DNA of 64,000 nt from Effrenium voratum (Eukaryota; Sar; Dinophyceae; Suessiales; Symbiodiniaceae), in the NCBI GenBank assembly GCA_963377175.1, contig CAUJNA010001482.1, forward strand, positions 1-64,000, given 5' to 3'. Numbering within the stretch: the first letter of the stretch is position 1; each line of letters opens with the position of its first letter. This document shows, piece after piece, positions 51,840 through 60,798 of this stretch. The translations under genes were made by a program, and so were the position numbers. The notes beneath the pieces were generated by a model that was not told the origin of the DNA, did not search any database, and was given only the letters and a program-made list of their open reading frames with translations.

Positions 51840-52694
51840 TTAAATAATATCGCTTTTCACAAACAATAATGACAGGGATACATTTACCCCATTCAAATTA
51901 ATTTCATTTCCTAATGAATTACTAATCCAAAAATCTAATTGTTTAAAGCTTCTATTTGATACATCCAAGTAATCAAGAGGGTTTAATTCCGAATCAAAGA
52001 CAATTCCCGCGTGTGGTGCTGTGACTGGCACTTTCTTAACAACTGTGCTATCGCCGGTTCTTAAATTTACTTGATTATAATTAGACAATTGAGAAGAATG
52101 AATATAAATATTTCTAATGGGTTGAAGATTAACGAAACCAGAAACATAAGGATTATTATATTGATAAACTACCATTTGATAATTTCCTAAAACTTCATTA
52201 ACAGATTGTAAGTTATTAGCATTAAAACTTCCATTCCATATATAATCTGCATATGTTAGTTTCATTTGTTCATCAGTTAATACAGCGAACTTTCTATCGG
52301 CATAGTTTGAATAAATTGTTATTTTATTAGTTTTAACACTGTAAGTAACTTCATAAGTATTTGAGAAATTAGTATTATCTACAACACCATTTATTTTTGA
52401 CTTTAATTCTGTCGCTAGTTCTGTGCCAGTATATACTCCTTCGTCCAATTGTAACGCTAAATAATGGACATTTGTGTTATCTTCATCTGGAACTAGTGGA
52501 GAAGAATAAAAGTATAATATATTATTTAATCCTGACTGAATTGAATACCACGAGTTAGGTAATGTTACTTCGTGAATGTAGCAATGAACTCCGTTGTCTG
52601 TTTGTAATGTTTCCGGCAATTCAACTCTAAAATTTGATGATGAACCGCTAATTCTATGAGCACTGTCAATATAGACCTTCTTATATGTGAGCAT
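51840..52694 (-). CDS. Penton (minor capsid) protein
   Basis: 284 aa. It starts with the typical PLV/virophage penton opening KKVYIDSAHRISGSSSNFRV, then VHCYIHEVTLPNSWYSIQSG. Beta-rich middle (YEVTYSVKTNKITIYSNYA). The C-terminus QLDFWISNSLGNEINLNG plus a hydrophobic strand matches the closing strands of single-jelly-roll minor capsid proteins. By family it forms pentameric capsomers at the capsid vertices together with the double-jelly-roll MCP encoded 1 kb away. Frame intact. Divergent from the lipase-like gene across a 39-base AT-rich spacer. Confidence 0.85.
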   Translation of the reverse strand: MLTYKKVYIDSAHRISGSSSNFRVELPETLQTDNGVHCYIHEVTLPNSWYSIQSGLNNILYFYSSPLVPDEDNTNVHYLALQLDEGVYTGTELATELKSKINGVVDNTNFSNTYEVTYSVKTNKITIYSNYADRKFAVLTDEQMKLTYADYIWNGSFNANNLQSVNEVLGNYQMVVYQYNNPYVSGFVNLQPIRNIYIHSSQLSNYNQVNLRTGDSTVVKKVPVTAPHAGIVFDSELNPLDYLDVSNRSFKQLDFWISNSLGNEINLNGVNVSLSLLFVKSDII

Positions 52695-52733
52695 TATTAA
52701 TTAATTGAGAAATTAATTTATAACTTTATTTAT

Positions 52734-53393
52734 ATGATTAATAATAAAAAGTTAATATATGAAATGAAGCATGGGAAAATTAAACATTATCAACCTTATA
52801 AGAAAACAACTAAAATAACTAATGTTATGAAACAAACTGACAAAATATTAAACGATTTTTATCCTAATTCTAATTTAACTGATGCACAAGGGTTGAGTAG
52901 AGCATATGGCAATGGTAAAGGTTTTTATATTGATGGTGATAAAATGTATGTAAGCGGAACATTTGGAAAAAGAACGTTTGGAGGTGCTGTTAATGACATT
53001 CTGGCAGATGTAGGACTTCCCTTTAAAATGACTAAATATTCACAACGATATAAAGACACATCAACAGCATTGGATGAAAACAATGAAGTTAAACATCTTA
53101 TAACACATAGTCTCGGTTCAAGTGTAGGGGCACAAATAACAAAAGATTATCCTGAAAGAGAATTAACTTTAACCACTTACGGTGCGCCGTTTATATCACA
53201 TAGGTCTAAAATTACCGATGATTACATTAATTTTAGAAGTATCTTAGACCCTGTCAGTATTGTTGACCGTGTCGCTATAACTGTTTATACTGGTTCATTA
53301 AATCCATTTACTAACCACGATTACATAACTGGATACGGAGACCAAGGCAAAGATGTTTCAAGAAGCATTGAGCCAGTAAAGGAGATATTATAA
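52734..53393 (+). CDS. Lipase-like alpha/beta hydrolase
   Basis: 219 aa. KHLITHSLGSSVGAQIT holds the nucleophile elbow, with Ser126 in HSLGS, the variant used by class-3 lipases. LTLTTYGAPFISHRSK follows as in that family (the 'YGAP' strand). Asp172 (SILDPVS) and His195 (FTNHDY) complete a plausible catalytic triad. N-terminal ~60 residues are basic. No signal peptide. Known family role: ester hydrolysis of lipids. In a virus it could open or modify host membranes. First gene of the + strand late array; MCP is two genes on. Confidence 0.72.
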   Translation: MINNKKLIYEMKHGKIKHYQPYKKTTKITNVMKQTDKILNDFYPNSNLTDAQGLSRAYGNGKGFYIDGDKMYVSGTFGKRTFGGAVNDILADVGLPFKMTKYSQRYKDTSTALDENNEVKHLITHSLGSSVGAQITKDYPERELTLTTYGAPFISHRSKITDDYINFRSILDPVSIVDRVAITVYTGSLNPFTNHDYITGYGDQGKDVSRSIEPVKEIL

Positions 53394-53411
53394 ATAATCT
53401 AAATTATATTA

Positions 53412-53639
53412 ATGATACAACATAAGAAATATGACAATGAAACAACGGATGATATGATTAAAAATGAAAATAAAAAGTATAAGAAAAGTTCATATGAAGA
53501 AATTAGAGAATTAGTAATGGAGAAAGAAAAAGGGAAGAATCCAGTTGAAGATAAGATTAAGAAAAAGAAAATGAAAATATTTAAAAATAATAATAATTCT
53601 AATCAAAAGGATTACACTAAATTATTTAATTTAGTTTAG
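53412..53639 (+). CDS. Small charged viral protein
   Basis: 75 aa, almost entirely Lys, Glu, Asn and Asp (YKKSSYEEIRELVMEKEKG, KIKKKKMKIFKNNNN). Highly basic C-terminus; perhaps nucleic-acid binding or disordered. It sits 18 bases after the lipase-like gene and 34 bases before the MCP gene, followed by a hairpin. No family recognised. Confidence 0.55.
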   Translation: MIQHKKYDNETTDDMIKNENKKYKKSSYEEIRELVMEKEKGKNPVEDKIKKKKMKIFKNNNNSNQKDYTKLFNLV

Positions 53640-53661
53640 TTTAAATTATTTCTAAATTAAA
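53625..53661 (+). terminator. Hairpin between the 53412 gene and MCP
   Basis: TTTAATTTAG (53625-53634) pairs with CTAAATTAAA (53652-53661). The 10-bp stem spans the stop of the small ORF and ends 12 bases before the MCP start. Confidence 0.55.
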
Positions 53662-53673
53662 TTATATATAGCA

Positions 53674-55056
53674 ATGGAAACTTTTAGTGCTGAAGATATT
53701 CTAATTGACAACCTCTCATTCAAGTTAAATAAAGGTGCAAGTTATATCAACGATCGACGTTCAGTCTCGTTTTTCCCTTCTGGAAGTAATATCTACACCC
53801 CTTCATCTGGTCAACGTGTGTTGAAAATAGCTTTAAATGCTGAAGACAACACTTGGCTTGACCCGCAGAGTGTAATGGTTTATTTCACCGTTGAAAACAC
53901 TGACCCGTCAGACAATAAACGCTTACGTCCTCTGTCTCCTGCTTATTCCTTTTTTAGAAGAGCAAGACTAATTGCTGGTAATCAACTTGTTGAAGACATT
54001 GATTATTAAAACCGAAATCATCACATGATGAGTTGCTTGATGTCAAAAGGAGCAAGAGACAATGAAGACGCCCAGAGTTTTGGTTATAGATATGATGATG
54101 ATTTAAACACACGTCGTGCAGTTCCTGCATCGGGTCATATTGGTCCTGCATATGACGCTTACACAATTCCAGGCTTTAACAGAAATATGGTTGTAGGATT
54201 TAAACCGATGCTTGGTTTATTCAATCAATATAAGTATATCCCGTTAAAAGCGTGTCCTCTTGTTTTAGAACTTGAACTAGTTTCAAATTTTACTGATTGT
54301 GTTGTTTCAGCGGGCGGGTCGAGGTTTCCAGAAAGTGGCAACGCAGACTCAAGCCTTCATACAAATGAGCAGTTCTCAATTAGTAATGCATTCCTTCAAA
54401 CTGATTTGGTAAGCTTGGACAACGAACTTCATAATAAATATGTTGCACACCTACTTGATGGGAAAGAATTACCTATTACTTATAATACCTACATTTGTCA
54501 ATCTAATCAAGTTCCCGATGGTTCGTCGTCAATTAACACTACTGTTGTTCGTTCAGTGTCTAAACTCGCTACCGCGTTCATCTCTTTCAGTAAAAGCGGA
54601 GTAGGTGATATTCACGTTATGAAAGAATACAACAACTTCTATCATCCTATGTATTAATTGAACTACCAAGAAAGCGGATACTACAATGACGACCTTGATT
54701 TAGAATTTCAACTTCAATTAGGGTCAAAACTATATCCTGAGTATCCATGCCGTTCATTAACACAAGCATTCTATTATTTACGAAAAGAATTAAATTTACC
54801 ATTGTTCCATCAACACCATTTATCGATTGAATATTCTGCTTATCGTGTTGATAAGTTTATCTTTGCTATGGATTTCGAAAAGGTTCCCGATAGTTCATAT
54901 ACTGGAATTAACACGAAAGCTGGGCAACAGCTTTTAATTCGTGTGAAACCTGTTGGAAATATGGTAACAGCAAATATGCCAGATACAATATATATAACAT
55001 TAGTGAGTGAGCAAATACTTTCCATTAGAGACGCCGGAGTTCAGATTTTAGATTAA
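53674..55056 (+). pseudogene. Double-jelly-roll major capsid protein with two in-frame TAA codons
   Basis: One frame of 460 sense positions, interrupted by TAA at 54007-54009 and 54655-54657. All three pieces stay in phase and align with PLV MCP landmarks: FFRRARLIAGNQLVEDID early, KYIPLKACPLVLELELV mid, then the strands around FSISNAFLQTDLVSLDN, DLEFQLQLGSKLYPEYP, TQAFYYLRKELNLPLF, and the end ILSIRDAGVQILD. The MCP trimer builds the icosahedral shell. The first stop sits after EDIDY, where a single base change would restore a sense codon. Other genes of the element use TAA as a normal stop, so recoding is unlikely. Most likely nonsense-inactivated. Confidence 0.85.
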
Positions 55057-55065
55057 AAATTAATA

Positions 55066-55104
55066 AAAATGATAATATTAAAAATAAATAAATATTATCA
55101 TTTT
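55066..55104 (+). terminator. 3' hairpin of the MCP gene
   Basis: AAAATGATAATATT pairs perfectly with AATATTATCATTTT (14 bp, 11-base loop), 9 bases past the MCP stop and before the fibre start at 55121. Confidence 0.7.
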
Positions 55105-55120
55105 CTACTATTAATATATA

Positions 55121-57896
55121 ATGCCTTCAATAAATTTAACAAACTTTGAAAATGTTGTAGCGCACACAATTAGCGAAATCAATTCTACAAGCGGGGTGAC
55201 AAACATTAGAAACATATACGCTAATCAATCAGATATAATTGATTTACTCAACAACAAAGCAGACCAAGTAGATACTTACACAAAAGCACAGGTTGACGCT
55301 AATTTTTATGATATAACTCAATCATATAACAAAACAGAAGTTAATGTATTATCAATAATATTAGTTCAAATGCTTATTTTATTATGAATAATACAGCAAC
55401 AATAGCAAGTAATTTAGTTAATGTTTCATCAAATACATTTTTAATAGGTAATCTTACAATAACTTCAAATACAAATTTTAATAATATTTCATCAAATACA
55501 CATTTAATAAATAATTTGAATTCTACTATAACGACTAATTTTAATAATATTAGTTCTAATACTAATTTAATTAATACCAATATTAATAATATTTCTTCAA
55601 ATACTACTTTAATAAATACAAATATTAATAATACTTCATCAAATACACATTTAATAAATAATTTGAATTCTACTGTAACAACTAATTTTAATAATATTTC
55701 ATCAAATTCTCATTTAATATCTCAATTACAAACAGGTTCATTTAATGAAGCAGACTATTATAATAAAATAACAACTAATAATTTATTATCAGAAAAGTTA
55801 AACACATCAGTATTAAATAATACATTAATACATAATATAACAACTACTGCAACTTTCAAAATAGCAGAATTTGGAAATTATAACAATTTCTTTGAAATGT
55901 ATAATAATTATTTTGACAGTTATGTTTATGGAAGTTTGACTGGTTCAACTATGTTTTTAAATCAACGAGGTTTTGGAGATGTAGAAATTAATAATTCTTC
56001 AACTTTTCAAAATGATAAAATATTATTAAATCATAATACTACAATATTATCTAATTTACAAGTATCAGGTTTATTTTCGTGTTCATCTATTTTAGATATA
56101 GCAGGTTCTGATGCTCGTTATGTTTTACAATCAGATGGATTAAGTGGATTAATAACGGGAAATACTAATACAATTAATTCAATAATTACAAATGATAGCG
56201 CACAAGATACAGTAATAAGTCAAAAATTAGACAAAGTTAATACAACTGCACAAACAGTAAACTCTCCGTTAATACTTAGTTTAACAGATAATACTAATCC
56301 AATATTCAGAATCCAGGACGCAGTTAGTAACCAAAGACTCGAGTTTAAACGAGGATGTCAGTTAGACTCTTATCAAGGGTTAACAGGTGCTACTCCTTAT
56401 AGATTATGGTTGGGATGGAATACGGGAGATGTTATTATTGGAAGACCTAATAATGCTTCAAGAATTACAATTAATGGTAATGTTCATACTTCATACAATT
56501 TTGCTCAAGCACATGGAACATCATATTTCGAAGGTGCTGTTTATATGAAAGGAAATTTATTTACAAATAATGATTTTTCAACAGATATTAAAACAAAAAT
56601 TGATAATATCAATACTTCAATAAATGGATTAGAACCATACTTAGAAACATATACACCAGATGCAACAGAAGGTTTTTATATACATCATCCTAATTTTGTT
56701 GCTGTTAGCGTTGGTGATATTACTAATGCCAGTAATCAATATATGATGTGTGATGGATTGGTGAATAAAACTATTTTTAGTAAGCCCGTTGATGTGTTAG
56801 GTAATATTTATACGAATGCTGATGTTAATTGTGATAATGTTAATATTGATACTGATGGTAAATTAACAATTGATACAAACTGTGAATTATATAGATATGT
56901 TAGTGCTTTTTCATCTTTTGATATGAGGAATAGTGATGCTAATTCTTCAATTAGATTTATTTGTGGAGACCCCGCTGTTCAATCTAATATAGTTGGAGCA
57001 GTTAATATTTCTACTGGATGGACTTTTAACACTTCTACTGCTGATGTAATGGGTAATTTATTTGCTGATGATATTTATGTTAAAACTAATGGAGCATTAA
57101 GAAGTAATCATATAGCACCTAATGGTGGAACATTAGTAACCGTTGATGCTAACTTAGCAGTTCAAAATGCATATTTAGCAACTAATACCATTCAATCATT
57201 TGATTTAACAACGGTTTCATTTTTGAATAATATTTCAATGACTACTGGAACAGATCTAAAGATGGGAACAAGTGAAATATCAACTTATTACGATGGAACT
57301 AGTTTATCTACAATTGATGTAATATTCAGAACATCAAACACTGCGTTTAGAGTTTCAGATGCTTCAAGTACACCTTCAGTTTTATTATCTATTGATAAGA
57401 CATTTGGAACTACAGTAAATACTGAAAGTTTTACAAATAATGCTCCATCGACTTTAATGAAAATGTAACAGTTGCAGGAACGAAAAAAATGTTGTGTAAT
57501 TTAATTGAACCATCAACAGGAACTAATATAGATTTAACAGCATCAACAGTAACCATACATGGAACGTTTGTTGATTCATCTGATTCAAGATTGAAATATG
57601 ATATAGACAATGTCAAATCTAATTGTATGAATATTATTAAGAAATTTAAACCGAAGAAGTTTAAGAGACGCGATAGAAATGATAACGGTAAAACTCATAT
57701 AGGATATATAGCAGATGAAGTATTAAAAGCAATTCCTAAAGAATTTGAAAATGTTGTATGTAAAGACAGAGAGTATTTAGGATTAAATTATTTAGTTTTA
57801 CCTGTGCTAGTTCATAAAGCAGTATTAGAATTAAATGATAAAGTAGATAAACTTGAAAAAGAAATTAAGGAATTGAAAAAATCAAAAGATTTTTAG
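55121..57896 (+). pseudogene. Fibre/spike protein with S74 intramolecular chaperone, two frameshifts
   Basis: About 925 codons in three frames (55121-55387, 55384-57468, 57489-57896). N-terminal part: INSTSGVTNIRNIYANQSD and DTYTKAQVDANFY repeats typical of phage/virus fibres. Next come Asn/Ser repeats of the type NNISSNTxLIN (about 55400-55730), suggesting a trimeric beta/coiled stalk, and then beta-rich receptor-like modules. The C-terminus is an S74 domain: VDSSDSRLKYDIDNV with the Ser and Lys expected for self-cleavage, HIGYIADEVLKAIPK, and a terminal coiled coil. In this family the chaperone trimerises the fibre, then cuts itself off. Joins: near 55350 one base is missing in a TCAATAATA tract, and near 57450 a similar indel. 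Likely decayed or mis-assembled. Confidence 0.8.
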
Positions 57897-57903
57897 AATT
57901 TTC

Positions 57904-57930
57904 CTTATTTCAATCTAAGATTAAAATAAG
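57904..57930 (+). terminator. 3' hairpin of the fibre gene
   Basis: CTTATTTCAATCT and AGATTAAAATAAG are complementary except one C-A pair, 7 bases after the stop. Same position as the other hairpins of the element. Confidence 0.6.
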
Positions 57931-57969
57931 CAAAATGTCAAAAAGAAAAATCTAAATAATACATATATA

Positions 57970-58179
57970 ATGGGTATTGGTCAAAGTAAAGACGATGAAA
58001 CTAACAGTATGGAAGACATTAAGAATTTAAGAGTAGATGAAAAAACAAGAGCAGATACTTTAATAATCAAATCTATTCAAGAATGTGTAACGAGAATAGA
58101 AAAGTTAGAAAATCAAAAATCGGACAAACTAATATATAAATTACCAAATTTACAATTATGTAATGCTTCATTGATTTAA
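57970..58179 (+). CDS. Small protein with N-myristoylation signal
   Basis: 69 aa beginning MGIGQSKDDE. Gly2, Ser6 and following Lys fit the MGxxxS/T consensus of eukaryotic N-myristoyltransferase. A helical part (TLIIKSIQECVTRIEKLEN) follows. No membrane span. A lipid anchor would place it on a host membrane or beneath a virion membrane. It sits at the end of the late + strand array behind the fibre gene. Function unknown. Confidence 0.55.
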   Translation: MGIGQSKDDETNSMEDIKNLRVDEKTRADTLIIKSIQECVTRIEKLENQKSDKLIYKLPNLQLCNASLI

Positions 58180-58211
58180 ATTAATAATATTAATATGATT
58201 TATTAAAATTA

Positions 58212-58745
58212 TTAATTGAACAAATATGAATAACATTTACTAATACAACTTTGTCTATCATCATTGATGACTTTAATAGTTATTTTGTTCAATTGTAATG
58301 AAATAAAACCATCAACCATACATTTAAATGTATATGTATAATGACTAATGACTTTATTCATAAAATAATAAATATCAAATAAACTATTTGATGTTAAAAT
58401 ACGTTTAGTAATTTTACACGACTCTTTAGATGAACTAGTATTAACATGCGTAAAACAATCAATTGATAGATTTAATGGTTTATGTTTTTGATGTAATTTA
58501 TCTAACTCACTTAAATTAAAAATATATGAAAGTCCATTATTAATATTAATATTAATATTGTCAATTTCAAAATAATGTATATTGTTAAATATATTATTTG
58601 ATTTGTAAGACTTATACACTGGTTTAAACTTATTAATATAATTTTTGACAATATTACTATTTTTTATTTTTAATAATCTAACATCACCTAAATTATAAGA
58701 TAATACAAGGTTTTTAATGTCTAATGGTAAATCATAAAACAACAT
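58212..58745 (-). CDS. Viral protein with F-box-like N-terminus
   Basis: 177 aa. It starts MLFYDLPLDIKNLVLSYNLG, an LP-helix pattern like that of F-boxes and of the LP core in the three Cys-rich proteins at 41587-43478, here without cysteine pairs. The rest is Asn/Ile/Lys-rich with predicted beta and helix. Convergent with the myristoylated-protein gene. Function unknown; a host-interaction adaptor is possible. Confidence 0.55.
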   Translation of the reverse strand: MLFYDLPLDIKNLVLSYNLGDVRLLKIKNSNIVKNYINKFKPVYKSYKSNNIFNNIHYFEIDNINININNGLSYIFNLSELDKLHQKHKPLNLSIDCFTHVNTSSSKESCKITKRILTSNSLFDIYYFMNKVISHYTYTFKCMVDGFISLQLNKITIKVINDDRQSCISKCYSYLFN

Positions 58746-58768
58746 AATATATTTAAATATTTATTTCA

Positions 58769-58802
58769 TTTTAAATGCTTTTTCAAATCTAACATATTTA
58801 GT
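58769..58802 (-). repeat. Duplicated 3' end of the ATPase gene
   Basis: ATTTTAAATGCTTTTTCAAA, then TCTAACATA, repeats 59162-59190 with about three changes. On the - strand both encode YVRFEKAFK(M/I)K and a stop. Here it follows the stop of the 58809 gene in the same frame, a stray copy of the ATPase tail. Confidence 0.6.
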
Positions 58803-58808
58803 TATTTT

Positions 58809-59135
58809 TTAATCATCTGGCACTCTTGTTGAACCACCATCACTATAATTATCACTATAATTATCACTATAATTATCACTATCACTATCAGTATCATTTT
58901 CTATACGAATATGTTCTTCTAATTCTTTCCTCATTTTTTCTGCTTCCTTAAAAGTAATATGACAATCACTTTCAATATGGTTAACAGCATCCTTCATTAA
59001 AAAAGTTTCACCACATTCACACTCTACTAATTGTTGTAGTCTTTGCTTTCGGTATTCCTGAATCTGTTTTGGTATATCGCTACCGAAAAACCTTACTGGT
59101 TCTTCATATATTCTTTCTTGAATCATTTTTAACAT
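58809..59135 (-). CDS. Small zinc-finger viral protein
   Basis: 108 aa. A basic helix (EYRKQRLQQ) precedes VECECGETFLMKDAVNHIES with the final Cys in DCHI (residues about 37-60). This ECxC..H...C finger resembles that of 51298-51792. The C-terminus has SDNYSDNYSDNYSD repeats (about 90-102), encoded by an ATTATCACTATA tandem repeat at 58845-58890. Nucleic-acid or protein binding is likely. Function unknown. Confidence 0.65.
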   Translation of the reverse strand: MLKMIQERIYEEPVRFFGSDIPKQIQEYRKQRLQQLVECECGETFLMKDAVNHIESDCHITFKEAEKMRKELEEHIRIENDTDSDSDNYSDNYSDNYSDGGSTRVPDD

Positions 59136-59154
59136 TCTATAATATATAATAGAT

Positions 59155-59909
59155 TTATTTTATTTTAAAAGCTTTCTCAAATCTAACATAAAACATATTA
59201 TTAACATCTTTGGAATTCATATTAACATAAAGAAGGAGTAGGGCTTATCATCTACCGCTTTATGATACATATTTAACAGTTGCTCTTTATCAACGATGGC
59301 GGAGTTTTCCTCAATGAATGACATTAACTCTGATACATTCTTTAACTTAAAGATATACAACGAACTAGAATTCAACCTAATGATTGGTGCTAGGACACGA
59401 TATTTTTGAACGCTTAAACAAAAACTAATGGCGTCGTGCCTGCCTCTCGTTGCCAGTCCATGAAGTAACTTACTGTATCTAACGAATTTAGGGTCATCTG
59501 CGAAGTCATCAACAATAATCAGTATTGAGTGTAATTTCTTCATTTTCTGTTCTTTCATATAATGAATAATCTTTCTTTGTGTGTTAATTATTTCTTCCAG
59601 TTCTTCAGGTTGGTATGTGTCATAATATAACTTTTCTTTTTCATCATCAACCTTCATATTATCTTTTTGATATTTCTTGACTTCAACGAAGGTAGGGTCA
59701 TTATGAACCGACGGGCTAAAAATGAATATACGGGCGAAGCAGTCCCTATAAACATTTAGGATAAGGTTTTGAATTAAAACTGTTTTTCCACCCGTTGATG
59801 AAGCAACAACAATTGAGCGAAAAGGTAGTTTTGGCACATGTTCATATTTAGATTGTTTGAAATCGTAATCAGGTATATTTATTGGTTTTATTATTGGAAC
59901 GTTTGTCAT
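59155..59909 (-). CDS. Packaging ATPase (A32/FtsK-HerA type)
   Basis: 230 aa in the main frame (59217-59909). Walker A is VVASSTGGKTVLIQNL (residues 34-49; Lys42, Thr43), Walker B SILIIVDDFADDP (about 126-138), followed by KLLHGLATRGRHDAIS with the conserved Arg region and SVQKYRVLAPIIRLN. This is the DNA-packaging ATPase of polintons, virophages and NCLDVs, which pumps genomes into capsids. It ends PYSFFMLI at a TGA, but one base over the frame goes on for 22 codons (MNSKDVNNMFYVRFEKAFKIK, stop at 59155-59157). Known ATPases extend past the YSFF strand, so I suspect a one-base frameshift or an ATGA-overlapping small ORF. Confidence 0.85.
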
Positions 59910-59980
59910 AATTGATATTAAAGATATATAGAAAATTATATTTAAAAATTAACTTGTAATTATTATTGAATGGAACATCT

Positions 59981-60096
59981 TTTTTATGATATGCTGGTAG
60001 TGAATATCATAAAAACGGAACAGGTTTCCATTGCTTCAATCAATAAGCATTGAAGATAATTAGTTTTGTGTCTTGCTCGCGTGTGCAATGAAAACC
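59981..60096. other. Structured non-coding segment, possible ncRNA or origin
   Basis: Between divergent genes (59909 -, 60177 +). Hairpin 1: TTTTTATGATAT with ATATCATAAAAA (12 bp, 11-base loop, 59981-60015). Hairpin 2 is nested: GGTTTCCATTGC (60023-60034) with GCAATGAAAACC (60085-60096), one mismatch, enclosing CTTCAAT/ATTGAAG (60034-60055). The segment after 60010 is clearly richer in GC than the rest of the virus. It could be a replication origin, a small RNA or back-to-back regulatory hairpins. Confidence 0.45.
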
Positions 60097-60176
60097 CCAA
60101 GTGCTGTGCCCCACCAATATTCTATTATGCATGAAAATAATAAGATCAATTAGAATAATTTATCTTATTATTTAAT

Positions 60177-60371
60177 ATGGATAGAAGTTATTCAGATTAT
60201 ATTGATATAATAGATGAAGTAGAGAATATAGAACAAGTGATAATAACTGACAACAGATGTAAGAAAGTATGCTTTTATACATTAGAATTAATAAAATTAG
60301 GAATACAATATATCAAAAATAAAACTGTAAATATTAATATAAATGGGAAAAAAGAAAAACAAAAAGAATAA
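60177..60371 (+). CDS. Small viral ORF
   Basis: 64 aa. Acidic N-terminus (DYIDIIDEVENIEQVII), then CKKVCFYTLELIKLGIQYI and a Lys-rich end. Overlaps the next gene by 29 bases in another frame. No family recognised. Confidence 0.5.
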   Translation: MDRSYSDYIDIIDEVENIEQVIITDNRCKKVCFYTLELIKLGIQYIKNKTVNININGKKEKQKE

Positions 60372-60711
60372 AACAGATACTACAGTTTCTTCAACAGATG
60401 AAGACAAAGAAGAAGAAATTGTTAAAGAAACATCAGTTATTGAGTTTGAGTGTCCTATGTGTAGAAAGATGTTAGCAATGAAGAACGAATTAGAAATTCA
60501 AAAGAAAGGAAATTGTAAATGTTCGTGTATTCCGACAAATTTCAAATTGAGTAAAAACGATAAGAAAATGAATATTGATAAAACTAAAGACAGTATCAAC
60601 TTAGAAACTGATGTCCATAATATAACTTTTAAATGGGGAAGGCATGCGTCACCATCCGATAATGGTGATAACGAAGCACAGGAAACTATTAAACAAATGA
60701 TGAAAATTTAG
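60343..60711 (+). CDS. Viral zinc-binding protein
   Basis: 122 aa. Lys/Asn-rich start, acidic stretch (TDEDKEEEIVKE), then FECPMCRKMLAMKNELEIQ and KKGNCKCSC (about 37-66): a CxxC...CxCxC zinc motif. Basic C-terminal half. Overlapping start with the preceding ORF suggests one transcript. Function unknown. Confidence 0.6.
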   Translation: MGKKKNKKNKTDTTVSSTDEDKEEEIVKETSVIEFECPMCRKMLAMKNELEIQKKGNCKCSCIPTNFKLSKNDKKMNIDKTKDSINLETDVHNITFKWGRHASPSDNGDNEAQETIKQMMKI

Positions 60712-60798
60712 TACTTAAAGAGTAGATTTTACATTAAATCAATTTTATAAATAAATAAATATTTAAATAAATAATTATATAAATAAATATATATAGAA

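Noticed and set aside
54007..54657. Alternative genetic code in which TAA is sense (for example Tyr)
   Set aside because: Intact neighbouring viral genes such as the penton and the integrase end at TAA at the expected length, so a global recoding would over-extend them. Two local nonsense changes are simpler.
58845..58890. ATTATCACTATA tandem repeat as a regulatory array
   Set aside because: It lies inside the 58809-59135 frame and simply encodes the SDNY repeats.
60021..60096. tRNA-like structure in the virus
   Set aside because: The stems do not form a cloverleaf and no T-loop consensus (GTTCRA) is present.
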